64,000 bases of DNA, taken from positions 248,001 through 312,000 of the forward strand of contig JBNOAI010000006.1 of the NCBI GenBank assembly GCA_050283925.1, written 5' to 3'. The stretch's first letter is position 1, and every line of letters starts with the position of its first letter. A program made the position numbers and the translations under genes. Of this stretch, positions 33,289 to 42,687 are shown in pieces. The stretch comes from ZC4RG25 sp023428365. GTDB lineage: Bacteria > Pseudomonadota > Alphaproteobacteria > Rhizobiales > Hyphomicrobiaceae. The notes under the pieces were generated by a model that worked only from the letters and a program-made list of their open reading frames with translations, was not told the origin of the DNA and made no database searches.

Positions 33289-34035
33289 CTAGAGCTTAAG
33301 ACGCTTGAAGATGAATTCAGGTTGGCAGCAAATCATCGTCATGATGATGCGCCATATCGGACGCACATAAACGATGTCATGTTTTCTTGTTATGGCGCGG
33401 AGAATGGCCCGGCCAACTTCTTCTGGTTCAGCGGTCAACGGCCCAGTAAGCGCCATTCCATCTGTCATTCGTGTGCGGACAAATCCGGGCTTGACTGTAA
33501 TGACATGAACCCCCTTTTCGGCGAGCCGATTCCGGAGACCGGACAGGAAGGCAGTAAAACCGGCCTTGGCCGCACCATAAACGTAGTTTGCCGCACGACC
33601 GCGGTCGCCAGCGACTGACGAGATGCCCACAATGGTGCCGCTTCCTTGAGCCACCATTTTTTCTGCGAACATTCCGAGCAACAAGGCGGGGCCGTCGAAG
33701 TTTGTGCGAAGTATAGTTTCCGCGTGAGCCGGGTCTATCTCCGCTCGCGATTGCTGGCCAAGCAGGCCGACGGCACAAATCACAAGGCTTGGGCAGACAC
33801 CTAGTGCGTCGATGAACTGAGAAAAGCTGGCTGTATCGATAATGTCGAGATGCCGAGTGGAGACTATGGTGCGAGGTACACGCAGTTCGATATTCCGCGC
33901 CTCACGGTCGAGCGTATCGATATCGCGGCCACAAAGGGTAATGCTCCATCCGGCGTCGGCGAGGATAAGCGCAGTCGCTTTCGCGATATCTGAAGTGCCA
34001 CCGATAATGAGTGCAGTTTTTGTGTCAAGGGTCAT
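33289..34035 (-). CDS. dprE2: DprE2-like decaprenylphosphoryl-2-keto-ribose reductase
   Basis: The protein has 248 residues from the ATG at MTLDTKTALIIGG; an earlier ATG gives 15 unrelated residues. It is a short-chain dehydrogenase with GGTSDIAKA as the cofactor loop, ISSVAGDRGR with the catalytic Ser, and YGAAKAG (Tyr-x3-Lys). The GGTSDIA loop and the ITVKPGFVRTRMT stretch are typical of the DprE2 group. It should reduce the 2-keto intermediate to decaprenylphosphoryl-D-arabinofuranose. It lies 44 bases after dprE1, and that pairing is the best support for the substrate. As a lone SDR the substrate would be uncertain. Confidence 0.85.
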   Translation of the reverse strand: MTLDTKTALIIGGTSDIAKATALILADAGWSITLCGRDIDTLDREARNIELRVPRTIVSTRHLDIIDTASFSQFIDALGVCPSLVICAVGLLGQQSRAEIDPAHAETILRTNFDGPALLLGMFAEKMVAQGSGTIVGISSVAGDRGRAANYVYGAAKAGFTAFLSGLRNRLAEKGVHVITVKPGFVRTRMTDGMALTGPLTAEPEEVGRAILRAITRKHDIVYVRPIWRIIMTMICCQPEFIFKRLKL

Positions 34036-34079
34036 GGTGCAAGACCAAGTGTGGGAATGCCTGGTTGCGATCAAGATCA

Positions 34080-35402
34080 CTACAAAGATAGTCGAGTTGA
34101 TTGCAGTGATATGAAGCGACTTCCCGCCCCTGTCATCCTGCGCATTTCACGAAATGAGGCGGTTCGATGATCGGATTGCTCCAGCGTGCGGGCACTCATG
34201 CGGGAATCCTTCGCCAAATAGAAGCGACCACCATGAGATATTGTAATCGCATCGAGCTTGTTCATCAGTTCAAAGCATCCAGGGCGAAGTGGGAAATCGA
34301 GTGCGAGAGTGTATCCTTCCGTCGGAAAGGAGTAGTGACTGTCCTGACGACCCATCCTTTTCAGGACGGCGAGAAATGATCCGTGTCCAGCCTCTGATAT
34401 GCACTCAAGAAGCGTGCCAATGCCTCGCTCGGCGGTTGCCAGTGGGATGACACATTGAAACTGCGCAAATCCGCGGCGACCGTAGATCCGGTTCCAATCC
34501 AGGATCGAGTCGAGCGGGTAGAAAAATCGATCCCAATCGATAATGTGTTCACGCGCTGACCGCCGCGCATTTGCATAATAGAGGGAATTGAAGGCGCGAA
34601 CGGAATATCGATTCAAAGAAAAGCTCGGCATATCGAAAGGTACAGTCGTTCGCGACCTAGGTGGCGTCTTGAATGGGTTTTGCTGCTGCTCAGGGAAAAG
34701 CTCGCTATGTAATGAGTGCTCGCCGAGCACGACAAGGGAGCGACCGAGACTTCGACCTTTTGCCAGACAATCAATCCAGGCAACTGAGTAAGTCGAATTG
34801 AGCGATCTCTCAAAATGATCAATGGCTTCGGAGAGGCACGCGGCAGGTTTAACTTGTTGCCGGATCCAGGCGCTCTCCACGGGCATTAATCGGAATGCGG
34901 CGCGTAGAATGACGCCAGTGAGGCCCATGCCGCCGATTGTGAATCCAAAGAGTTCTGGCTCAATCTGCGGAGAGCAGCGAACGATGGTTCCGTCCGCGAT
35001 CATGACGTCAATCCAGTCAATGTATCGCCCGAAGGATCCCTTTGAGTGATGGTTCTTCCCGTGAACATCTGCCGCGATCAATCCACCCACCGAGACGTAC
35101 TTTGTGCCGGGCGTGACATGGGGAAACCAGCCGCGTGGTAGAAATGCAGATATGATATCCGCCAGCTGGACGCCTGCTTCCGCTGTGAGGCTGCCGGTCG
35201 TCTCATCGAATGAAATCATTCGATTGAATCTCGTCATATTCAGTGTCGATGCGCCGTTTAGGGCGCTATCGCCATAGGCACGTCCGCATCCGCGAGCGAT
35301 GGTAGGTCCTGAAAGAACTATGTGACGAACATCATCGTTCGATCGCGGGTAGTGTACTGCGCAATCAACGGTTGGGTACCGCCCCCATCCTGTGAGGTAC
35401 AT
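34080..35402 (-). CDS. dprE1: DprE1-like decaprenylphosphoryl-D-ribose 2-oxidase
   Basis: The protein has 440 residues from the ATG at MYLTGWGRYP; a TTG six codons earlier overlaps gtrA. It is a VAO-type FAD oxidoreductase. GCGRAYGDSALN is the pyrophosphate loop, VSVGGLIAADVHGKNHH is the strongly conserved DprE1 motif with its His pair, and FYLAKDSRMS near the end carries the active-site Lys. It oxidises the 2-hydroxyl of polyprenylphosphoryl-ribofuranose. The position matching Mycobacterium tuberculosis Cys387 (the covalent benzothiazinone target) is Ala367 here, in TLALDFPL. It begins two bases after gtrA ends and precedes dprE2. Confidence 0.92.
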   Translation of the reverse strand: MYLTGWGRYPTVDCAVHYPRSNDDVRHIVLSGPTIARGCGRAYGDSALNGASTLNMTRFNRMISFDETTGSLTAEAGVQLADIISAFLPRGWFPHVTPGTKYVSVGGLIAADVHGKNHHSKGSFGRYIDWIDVMIADGTIVRCSPQIEPELFGFTIGGMGLTGVILRAAFRLMPVESAWIRQQVKPAACLSEAIDHFERSLNSTYSVAWIDCLAKGRSLGRSLVVLGEHSLHSELFPEQQQNPFKTPPRSRTTVPFDMPSFSLNRYSVRAFNSLYYANARRSAREHIIDWDRFFYPLDSILDWNRIYGRRGFAQFQCVIPLATAERGIGTLLECISEAGHGSFLAVLKRMGRQDSHYSFPTEGYTLALDFPLRPGCFELMNKLDAITISHGGRFYLAKDSRMSARTLEQSDHRTASFREMRRMTGAGSRFISLQSTRLSL

Positions 35403-35404
35403 GG

Positions 35405-35824
35405 CTATATCCGCGCGCAAGAAGGGTTGAAGACGTACTTGCGGTCAAGGCAGTATTTAATAATGTAACCGATCGTGAGGCCAATGACGGCTCCGAGCTC
35501 CCGCATTAAAGTGGTGTGCCAGGTGAGCCAGAATACCGTCTCAAAACTCCAGAAAATTGCAGTCGTTACAATGCCCGTGGCTGTATACCAAAAGAACTGC
35601 GTACCAGTGGATTTTAATCCGGTGGTGGCATCCATGAAGATCCAGTGCTTGTCGAGAAAGTATTTTACAATCAGACCGCTTGCTGTACCTGCCAGCACAG
35701 CCACTGCAAATCCAAGGTTGTCGCTATTCCACGTCAAGATGAGGCGCTGGATAAAAAGATTTGTGACGGTCGCGACCACTGCGAACACCGCATAACGTAT
35801 CGGTAAAGCTAGTGGATCGAACAC
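35405..35824 (-). CDS. GtrA-family membrane protein
   Basis: The protein has 139 residues with four hydrophobic helices and short charged loops. YFLDKHWIF and YCLDRKYVF, one after helix 2 and one at the C-terminus, are the paired motif of the GtrA family. Members are thought to help flip or present polyprenyl-linked sugars. In M. tuberculosis the GtrA-like Rv3789 lies directly before dprE1, the same arrangement as here. The stop codon is two bases before the dprE1 ATG, so the genes are in one operon. The exact role remains inferred. Confidence 0.88.
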   Translation of the reverse strand: MFDPLALPIRYAVFAVVATVTNLFIQRLILTWNSDNLGFAVAVLAGTASGLIVKYFLDKHWIFMDATTGLKSTGTQFFWYTATGIVTTAIFWSFETVFWLTWHTTLMRELGAVIGLTIGYIIKYCLDRKYVFNPSCARI

Positions 35825-35916
35825 AACAGCTACTCACGACTATATGGAAGGCGAATTCAGAATATAAATGTTATGTTGCGGTACTTGGCATGAACGAGTG
35901 AACTGTAGAAGCGGAT

Positions 35917-36909
35917 TTAGAACGAGAAGCGCCCAAAGACAGCTGCAATTACGATGCCAACCATGGCCGCCAGGCACAAGAGGCTAATCTTATCGCGACA
36001 AGCGAATACGATTGGATCGTCATCCACGAAGCCTCGGTGTGTCATGATCACCATGCGGTTGATCCAATAGAACAATATCGGACACAGCAACCACATCAAC
36101 GATGGCTCTGAATAGAGGCCCGCAATAGTGGGGCTGTTAATATAAAGTGCCATGACAAGTACGGCCGCTTGTCCGGAACTCACCGCCATGTTGCGAATGG
36201 TGGGAAGGTCATTTGTTAAATAGGCTCGTCCGGGTGTGTTTGTCTGACCATTTCGTTCTTGGTCGACCAGCTCTGCTTGACGCTTAATCGCGGCCAACGA
36301 GAAAAATAGAAACATCGAAAAGGCGAGCAGCCAGGGCGATAGCGGAATTCCCGTTGCTGCAGCTCCCGCAAGGATGCGCACCGTATACAACCCAGCCAAC
36401 GCAATGATATCGACCAACAACTTACGCTTGAGCCAGAAGGAGTAGGCTGCGGTCGCCGCGAGATACAGTACGAGCGTCGTAATAAACGCCGAGGTTGTGA
36501 ATAGCGCCAGAACGAAGGCCGCGATAATCAATCCCGCGGCAAGTGCAATGCCGTGCGAAATGCTTGCAGCGCCCGATGCAAAAGGACGGTTGCGCTTGCG
36601 CGGATGCGCGCGGTCGGATGGCAGATCAATGATATCATTGATGATGTAGATACCAGAGGCCATAAGGCTAAAGGCCACCATCGCGATGAGCGCGGCGCTG
36701 AGCGCGCTGAAGTCATGAGACGCGAAAATTGGTAGCAGGATCAGGAGGTTCTTCGACCATTGATGCGGCCGCATAGACTTGAACAGCGTCCAAAATGTCT
36801 GAGATCGTGATTTGCCGGGAGCGTGCGCTAATCCGCTGTCGGCGGAAATATGAAACTGATTGCTCCCGTGGGCAGGTGCTGGATCCGGAATGTCTAATGG
36901 AGGCGACAA
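35917..36909 (-). CDS. UbiA-family decaprenyl-phosphate phosphoribosyltransferase
   Basis: The protein has 330 residues with about eight or nine membrane helices after a hydrophilic N-terminus of about 45 residues. SMRPHQWSKN begins the conserved region and NDIIDLPSDRAHPRKRNRP is the Mg-pyrophosphate-binding motif in the form seen in DPPR synthase (Rv3806c type), not in ubiquinone prenyltransferases. It should transfer phosphoribose from PRPP to polyprenyl phosphate, the first committed step to polyprenylphosphoryl-arabinose. It heads the operon ubiA-gtrA-dprE1-dprE2-GT-C. The 5-phosphate phosphatase of the pathway is not in this window. Confidence 0.9.
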   Translation of the reverse strand: MSPPLDIPDPAPAHGSNQFHISADSGLAHAPGKSRSQTFWTLFKSMRPHQWSKNLLILLPIFASHDFSALSAALIAMVAFSLMASGIYIINDIIDLPSDRAHPRKRNRPFASGAASISHGIALAAGLIIAAFVLALFTTSAFITTLVLYLAATAAYSFWLKRKLLVDIIALAGLYTVRILAGAAATGIPLSPWLLAFSMFLFFSLAAIKRQAELVDQERNGQTNTPGRAYLTNDLPTIRNMAVSSGQAAVLVMALYINSPTIAGLYSEPSLMWLLCPILFYWINRMVIMTHRGFVDDDPIVFACRDKISLLCLAAMVGIVIAAVFGRFSF

Positions 36910-37214
36910 GTGGTGCGCTCCCCTTGAGGGAAAACATGAAGAAGATGAGTGAATTTAGGTCTGCTAGCGTTAGCAAATAGCAACATGAGCTATCAAAAAA
37001 ACAATCATAATTAATGAAGTAGTGGATGGCGGAGAAAGTCGCTTAAGTCGAGAGGTGTTGTTAACGATGTCTTCGCGTCATCGAGGCTTGTCATTGCGTA
37101 GCCGATGCATTGAGACAGAGGTGCACATGTTTCAGGCGCAATCAGGCTGCAGTAAGCATTTTTCTAGTGTTTAAAGCTACGCTGCCGTCGGCCGTGCTGT
37201 CGGAGCAAGGGTGG
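36910..37214. other. Divergent AT-rich region upstream of the arabinose operon
   Basis: About 300 bases between the ubiA-type gene and a plus-strand glycosyltransferase. It is AT-rich around 36950-37025 and probably holds the operon promoter. A GCTAGCGTTAGC near-palindrome at 36962-36973 is short. I see nothing else. Confidence 0.35.
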
Positions 37215-38072
37215 ATGTTCATGGATAAGATGCAGTCCCAGTGCCTTGGGACTCGCAATAGCCTAGCGGTGGTTGTTGCGTGTAACAACGACGAGATCCT
37301 TGCGTCCAATCTACTAAGATCTCCTATGATCGCGGCAGGGGGGATTCCGGTTCATGTCGAACGCGGAGCCGCATCAGCGGGAATTGCTTATAATAGGGGG
37401 CTTTCGGTGACGAGCGCTGACCTCGTCATTTTTGCGCATCAGGATGTTTATCTCCCGTTTGGCTGGGAAACGTTGCTGCACGCGCGGATTGCGGAGCTTG
37501 AGAAAAGCTGTCCGGATTGGGTGTTGCTGGGAAGTTATGGGGTTGACGATAGTGGTGCGCACTATGGCCCAGTCTGGTCATCTTCGCTCGGGAGCATCAT
37601 TGGCCGGGTCTCGCCCACCCCTGTTGCGGTTCAGAGTTTTGATGAGCATTTGTTTGTAATGCGTCGCGATTCTGATTTCTCGTTCGACGAGAACCTTCCG
37701 GGATTCCACCTTTATGGAACGGATATTGTTCAGATGGCCCGTCGGACGGGGCGTGGTGCGTATGTGATGCCACTTCCGCTCATTCATAATGACCGCTTCA
37801 AGGGTCAACTTGGGAGCGATTATCTCGAGGCTTTCCGCTACATGCAACGCAAGTGGACGGACGCGCTACCACTTGTATCACCGGTTGCGAAGATCTCCTG
37901 GCATGGGCTCCAGCTCATGCGCTCACGCTGGCGGAATTTCAAGTCTCATGTGTCGCGGCAGAGCAGCGCCGCCCCGATCGATGTGGACCCGCGTGTCTAC
38001 GCATCTTTGTGCGGATGGCATAATGTCTCCGATACGCGGACAGGGCGGAGCTGCGACGTTACATCGGCGTAG
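37215..38072 (+). CDS. Family 2-like glycosyltransferase
   Basis: The protein has 285 residues from the ATG at MFMDKMQSQ, with AAGGGTGG just upstream; the frame is open further up but shows no homology. LAVVVACNNDEIL starts the GT-A fold, SADLVIFAHQDVYLP carries the acidic metal-binding motif (HQDVY), and FDENLPGFHLYGTDI follows. This HQDVY pattern marks a subgroup of glycosyltransferases annotated only by fold. There is no membrane helix. It is convergent with the flippase gene. The sugar is unknown. Confidence 0.78.
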   Translation: MFMDKMQSQCLGTRNSLAVVVACNNDEILASNLLRSPMIAAGGIPVHVERGAASAGIAYNRGLSVTSADLVIFAHQDVYLPFGWETLLHARIAELEKSCPDWVLLGSYGVDDSGAHYGPVWSSSLGSIIGRVSPTPVAVQSFDEHLFVMRRDSDFSFDENLPGFHLYGTDIVQMARRTGRGAYVMPLPLIHNDRFKGQLGSDYLEAFRYMQRKWTDALPLVSPVAKISWHGLQLMRSRWRNFKSHVSRQSSAAPIDVDPRVYASLCGWHNVSDTRTGRSCDVTSA

Positions 38073-38141
38073 TTACGGGATGGTCGAGGAAGGCGGGTGA
38101 TAGTTCTCAGCAGGTTCCCGTCATAATGGTATGAGGTGAGG

Positions 38142-39509
38142 TCAAGATACGCCGATCCCGATGAGAGCGGATATGGCATCACGATTGATCCATAGAGCCA
38201 ATCCACCCAGTGCCAAGCCGACAGCCGAGAAGAACGCGTCGTGCAGCCAGTCCCAAACTTTATGCCGACGGGCCAGGTTGATGATCAAGGGATGGATGAG
38301 CATTACTGCAAGACCTTGCCCGGTGAGCCCACCGATCAAGCCGGCGAACTCCACGCCGATGATGAAGCAGGTAATTTGAATTGTGGCGCGCGCAACAAAA
38401 AGGAAGAAGAAGTTGCGTGAATCGCCATTTGCAAGCGCCGCTTGATCGTACGTAAGCCCGATGACTTGCGGAATTTGCATGCACGCGACCAACGTAACCA
38501 TGGCGCCTGCCATGGCGTAGCGCGCATCATAAAGGAGATGAACAATCCAGCTCCCGCAAAACGCTAGTACCAGCATGAGTGCGAGGATTGTCGTCGTGAG
38601 GCCGAATCTTAGAAGGCGGACCTTGCGAAAATTCTCGAGCCGCTCGTGGGGAGGCTTCTCGCGGTATAATGGAATCAGTATCCGGCTGATAATAGCGCCG
38701 CCGAGCAACATTGGAGCGCTCGCAAGAAAGTACGCGATATTGTAGAGGCCAAGCGTATCGAGGGACAAGTATTTTCCCAGGATGGCCTTATCGCCTTGTG
38801 CCACGATGAAACCGAGCGCTGTGCTCAGAAACAGCCACTTTCCGAAGTGAATCAGTTCGCGGGCTGCCTGCGGATCCCACGCGAGTCTGTTGCGCGCATT
38901 CGGGAGTAGTATGTGCGCGAGTATAAGCTTCGCAAGGGCGCCGATCACGGCGCCGATGACCAGGGCCCATACCGACCTCATGATCCAGGCGAGCAAGATC
39001 ATGATAACCGCGCCGATGATCTGGCTCGTGAGATCGAGAATGACGACACGTTCTAATTTCAGGTGTCGATTCGCGGTATCGATCTGAGTGGGATTAAATC
39101 CCGCCAATAGAAGAGATAGGCCTGCTGCGGGTAATAGCTGAGCGAGCAGTTGCTCATTATAAAAATATGCAGCCGGTTGAGCTAAAATGCAACTTCCCAG
39201 CCAGAGAAGTGAACCGCGGGCTACTTGGATCGTCCACGCCGTATTCAAGAATGCCGGGTCATCGCCACGCTTGTTCTGCATGATCGAAGGTCCCAAGCCG
39301 ACGTCTGAGAACATCGCGAGTCCCACCAGGAACACGGATACCAATGCCATCAGGCCAAAGGCTTCAGGGTACAAAAGTCGCGCGAAAATCAGGTTCGTCG
39401 CGAGCCGAAGCATCTGCGCAGCTACGAAGCCTACGGCGGTCCAGCCGATGCTGCGTACCAGCCGTGCTGACAGGCTATCGCCCCCGAAGACGTTGATCAT
39501 CGATGTCAT
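38142..39509 (-). CDS. Wzx-like oligosaccharide flippase (PST family)
   Basis: The protein has 455 residues with about 12-14 membrane helices. The N-terminus (GWTAVGFVAAQMLRLATNLIFARLLYPEAFG) is the classic start of the polysaccharide-transport MOP family, and FSDVGLGPSIMQ is the next conserved stretch. It should flip the finished lipid-linked repeat unit to the periplasm. Its ATG overlaps the stop of the upstream Wzy-like gene by four bases (ATGA), so the two are coupled. Together they mark a Wzx/Wzy-dependent pathway. Confidence 0.9.
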   Translation of the reverse strand: MTSMINVFGGDSLSARLVRSIGWTAVGFVAAQMLRLATNLIFARLLYPEAFGLMALVSVFLVGLAMFSDVGLGPSIMQNKRGDDPAFLNTAWTIQVARGSLLWLGSCILAQPAAYFYNEQLLAQLLPAAGLSLLLAGFNPTQIDTANRHLKLERVVILDLTSQIIGAVIMILLAWIMRSVWALVIGAVIGALAKLILAHILLPNARNRLAWDPQAARELIHFGKWLFLSTALGFIVAQGDKAILGKYLSLDTLGLYNIAYFLASAPMLLGGAIISRILIPLYREKPPHERLENFRKVRLLRFGLTTTILALMLVLAFCGSWIVHLLYDARYAMAGAMVTLVACMQIPQVIGLTYDQAALANGDSRNFFFLFVARATIQITCFIIGVEFAGLIGGLTGQGLAVMLIHPLIINLARRHKVWDWLHDAFFSAVGLALGGLALWINRDAISALIGIGVS

Positions 39510-41086
39510 GCCGGGAAGGCGGTGGGTAGGGAGTTCCCGGTTGAATGCTCGTATTTAGTTTCGGCAACATCCAGCGGGCGCAGACGGCGTAACGCGTTGC
39601 ACAGCGCCGCGAACACCACGCCGAGGTGAAGGGTCAGACCGACATCACTCGTCGTTGCGACGAGAAACAGCCAGCCAGCGATGATTGCCACGATGACGGC
39701 GGTTGCGCGGGACCAAGTCTCCGCGTCTGATGCGCTTTTCTTCGGGTGTGGTTTGGACATTGCCGCCCGGCGAACGGAGGGAACGACCAGACCCATGTGT
39801 GCCGCGGGAAGGACAAACACGAACGCAAACATCGCAAGGCCTAACAGCCCGAACGTGAGTGCAACTTGGAGGTAAAGATTAGTGATATCGATAATGCCTT
39901 GCCCCTGAAGCAAGTGATCGAAAGCGCCGCTCTGCAAGAAGAAGCGATCCCCAAAAATCGGAAACTTTGTAATGTATTCGACAGATGTCCAGATAAGTTC
40001 CTGACGATATGAAAAAGTTCCATGCTCGTCATAGACGTCAACGTCGCCTTGTGCCAACCAAATGATGCCGCCGATCACGGCAATCGTCAGCAGAAGCGAC
40101 ATCACAAGGCGGAGGGACATGCTGCGCAGCATGAGGAATTTGTAGACGCACCAAGCAACCACAAGTCCTCCAAGGGCTCCGCGGGAGTCGGTTGTCAGCA
40201 TAGCGGCGACGAAGATGACGCGCAGTGAATTAACCGCGATCCATCCAATGGAAATGCGTTGGCGTAGATACTCAAGCCCCATGAAGGCAGCCGCGAGGTG
40301 GAACGCAAGTGAGTGAGTTCCGGCCGTCGCATTGATGCGAATGCCGCCATCACGAATCTCGCGAATGAAGATATTGAAGTCACCGTAGATATCCCAGGCT
40401 TTGGCGCGGGAGATCAGGGCAACTATTGCCAGAATGATAGATGCGATAAGGAACGCCTTGAGAAATGTGTCAATGTCGTCGGTCTTGCGCACCGTGTAGA
40501 CGATGACAGCGTAGGGCAGAGCAACACAAAGAAGCTGGTCGATTAAAAAGCGGAGCCCACCCGTGATGTTAGGGGACGACGGCAGGCTGACGGCGAGGAT
40601 TTGCGGGACGTTGGTCGCCAGTACAGGCGTCCCCGGAAACACTATCAGGAACGTGCTGTATACAATGTAGCAGAGGAGTACGACGGTGGTGCCATTGAGT
40701 ATTCGTGAACTGTCGGGTTCCGATCGAGAGAGTAGGATCGGGATAAGCAGGACGATCGCCACCAATTTGATATGTGTGACGTCTAACAGATAGTTGATCC
40801 CGGGAAAAGGAAGGGGCGCCGAGATGAACACCGGGACCGCCGGCACGGCGATCAAGTAGAAGGCTGCGCGGTCGCGCGCTTTCATAGGGGCGACGACAAG
40901 CAAGAGAGCCGCGACGATGAACAGCGTCGCCAAAGGGTTATTGAGGATCAAGACGAGAGGTGCAGACGCTGCCCAGAACCCGAAGGCGCGTGAACGCACG
41001 GCGAACGGAATGGACGTCGGTGTTATGACAAACGCGATGCCGAGCGCGATCCAGATGTATACAACGGCCGCAATTCCCGCACCCAT
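39506..41086 (-). CDS. Wzy/O-antigen-ligase-family polymerase
   Basis: The protein has 526 residues with about 12 membrane helices and a large periplasmic loop. That loop region includes AGTHSLAFHLAAA, LTTDSRGALGGLVVAW and GDRFFLQSGAF, the usual shape of the Wzy_C/O-antigen ligase domain. It could polymerise repeat units or ligate glycans. Its coupling to the flippase and the nearby Wzz-like protein favour polymerase. The closing hydrophilic tail is short. Confidence 0.87.
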   Translation of the reverse strand: MGAGIAAVVYIWIALGIAFVITPTSIPFAVRSRAFGFWAASAPLVLILNNPLATLFIVAALLLVVAPMKARDRAAFYLIAVPAVPVFISAPLPFPGINYLLDVTHIKLVAIVLLIPILLSRSEPDSSRILNGTTVVLLCYIVYSTFLIVFPGTPVLATNVPQILAVSLPSSPNITGGLRFLIDQLLCVALPYAVIVYTVRKTDDIDTFLKAFLIASIILAIVALISRAKAWDIYGDFNIFIREIRDGGIRINATAGTHSLAFHLAAAFMGLEYLRQRISIGWIAVNSLRVIFVAAMLTTDSRGALGGLVVAWCVYKFLMLRSMSLRLVMSLLLTIAVIGGIIWLAQGDVDVYDEHGTFSYRQELIWTSVEYITKFPIFGDRFFLQSGAFDHLLQGQGIIDITNLYLQVALTFGLLGLAMFAFVFVLPAAHMGLVVPSVRRAAMSKPHPKKSASDAETWSRATAVIVAIIAGWLFLVATTSDVGLTLHLGVVFAALCNALRRLRPLDVAETKYEHSTGNSLPTAFPA

Positions 41087-41362
41087 TGTGAGTGTCCTTG
41101 GATAGCTATGCGCTCATATTCGCGCTGAGATATACGATGCAGCCGGAATGCAACAATGGTGCCATGGGTCAGCTATAGCAAAGAATGCGATCCGCAAGCC
41201 TTGTACTGGTTAACCAAAGCTAATCAATGGCGCAGATAGTGTAGAGGAAGATTGAAGAATGGATTGCCATGAGACGCGTTTCATCGCAATTCGCCAAGAG
41301 CAATTCTAAGGATTTGCCATTGAACGCCACTTCCAAAGCCCCTGAGATCGTCACGGAAGATC

Positions 41363-42529
41363 ATGAAGTTACAAACACGCGGGCTCTCGGCATGCGCGGT
41401 TATGGTTTTGTGTTTTCTGGGGTGTGCTGGTGTGAGTAACGCCACCTCCGATCGCGCGCCCAATCGAGAGACTTGGGATCGTCTGGGCCCACAGAACGAT
41501 GTTTCCGTACTATGGGTTGGACACAGTCTGGTTGAGGCCAAGGGGACGACCGATTGGGGTGAGCACAGCCTCATGACAATTCTCGGTCGCCTGGCTGAAA
41601 GCCGTGGCCTTGGCTATCGCTTTGGCGACCATACGCTTTGGGGCTCGGCAATGTCTGCGCTCTGGCGGGGGCGACCGCATAGCTACTCGCGCGATGCATC
41701 CGTGATGGTGCCGAAGCGCGAAGAATTAGAGCGTACGGCGAGTCAGTACGACACGCTGGTCATCACTGAGGGGCTGCCACTGGCGCCCTCATTGAAGAAT
41801 GAATACAGCGCGTATTATCTGAGGCGGTTCTACTGCACGCTCAAACAGGCTAATCCTTCCGCGAAAGTCTATCTCTATCAGACGTGGGTCAATTTCCAGG
41901 GCAATGACGAGCACTCGAACTACCCGCCAGTGCATCGGTTCGATTGGCGCGCGGAAATGACGGCGCAACGCAAGGTTTGGGAAGAGCTTGCGGACACGGC
42001 ATCGCGTGCCGAGGTGCGTGCACCCGGAATGTTTGATCGGATCGGATGGACGTCGACGAGCGATGGCGGCTGCAAGATCGAAGATCCGATCTTTATCGTC
42101 CCGGCGGGGCAGGCGTTTATCGCGCTCGCCGATCATCTCGCCAGCCAGAAATCGGGTGAGGGCATAAAGCTCCCGAACGGCGAGCCTCTGACGATCTCGC
42201 ATGTCTACGGGAACCCGTACGTGGATTGGCCCGCTGATTGGCCACTCAAGGGGGATGCAAAGAACATCGATCCTGGTCCGGTGATTGCTGGCCTGAAGCG
42301 CCGCAGGCCCGATGTTCCTCATGATGATATACACGCCAGCCCGCTGGGTGTTTACTTCGTGGCTGCCGTGCATTTCGCGACGCTTTATCGACAGTCCCCG
42401 GTCGGCTTACCTGCACCAGCCGTGATTGGTGATGACGTCGCGCGCCTCTTGCAGTGCATCGCCTGGAAAACGGTGGTTAACGATCCGCGCGCCGGAGTGC
42501 TCGGCAATGCGGACGAGTGTCAGGCTTGA
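41363..42529 (+). CDS. Secreted SGNH-hydrolase-like protein
   Basis: The protein has 388 residues. Residues 1-27 form a signal peptide; FLGC inside it could be a weak lipobox. VSVLWVGHSLVE near 47-58 stands where SGNH proteins have their Ser block, and DDIHASPLGVYF near 331-342 gives the Asp-x-x-His block. The middle (ITEGLPLA, VYLYQTW) fits a flavodoxin-like fold. Such enzymes often add or remove acyl groups on glycans. I infer a periplasmic role in acetylation of the polysaccharide. GGAAG lies just before the ATG. The family is read from motifs only. Confidence 0.68.
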   Translation: MKLQTRGLSACAVMVLCFLGCAGVSNATSDRAPNRETWDRLGPQNDVSVLWVGHSLVEAKGTTDWGEHSLMTILGRLAESRGLGYRFGDHTLWGSAMSALWRGRPHSYSRDASVMVPKREELERTASQYDTLVITEGLPLAPSLKNEYSAYYLRRFYCTLKQANPSAKVYLYQTWVNFQGNDEHSNYPPVHRFDWRAEMTAQRKVWEELADTASRAEVRAPGMFDRIGWTSTSDGGCKIEDPIFIVPAGQAFIALADHLASQKSGEGIKLPNGEPLTISHVYGNPYVDWPADWPLKGDAKNIDPGPVIAGLKRRRPDVPHDDIHASPLGVYFVAAVHFATLYRQSPVGLPAPAVIGDDVARLLQCIAWKTVVNDPRAGVLGNADECQA

Positions 42530-42687
42530 CGGGATCAGCAGAGTTTTCTTGTACTTATACGCGCTCTGGCGAGACGCGATGTCGACCTGCCTAGAGAGAT
42601 ATTAGGCGCGAGCTTTTTCGTATTTGGCAGGCTTTTTGCAAATGGTGATTGTGCGGCGGTCGCCGTGGCCATGCCAAGGTAGCGAGA

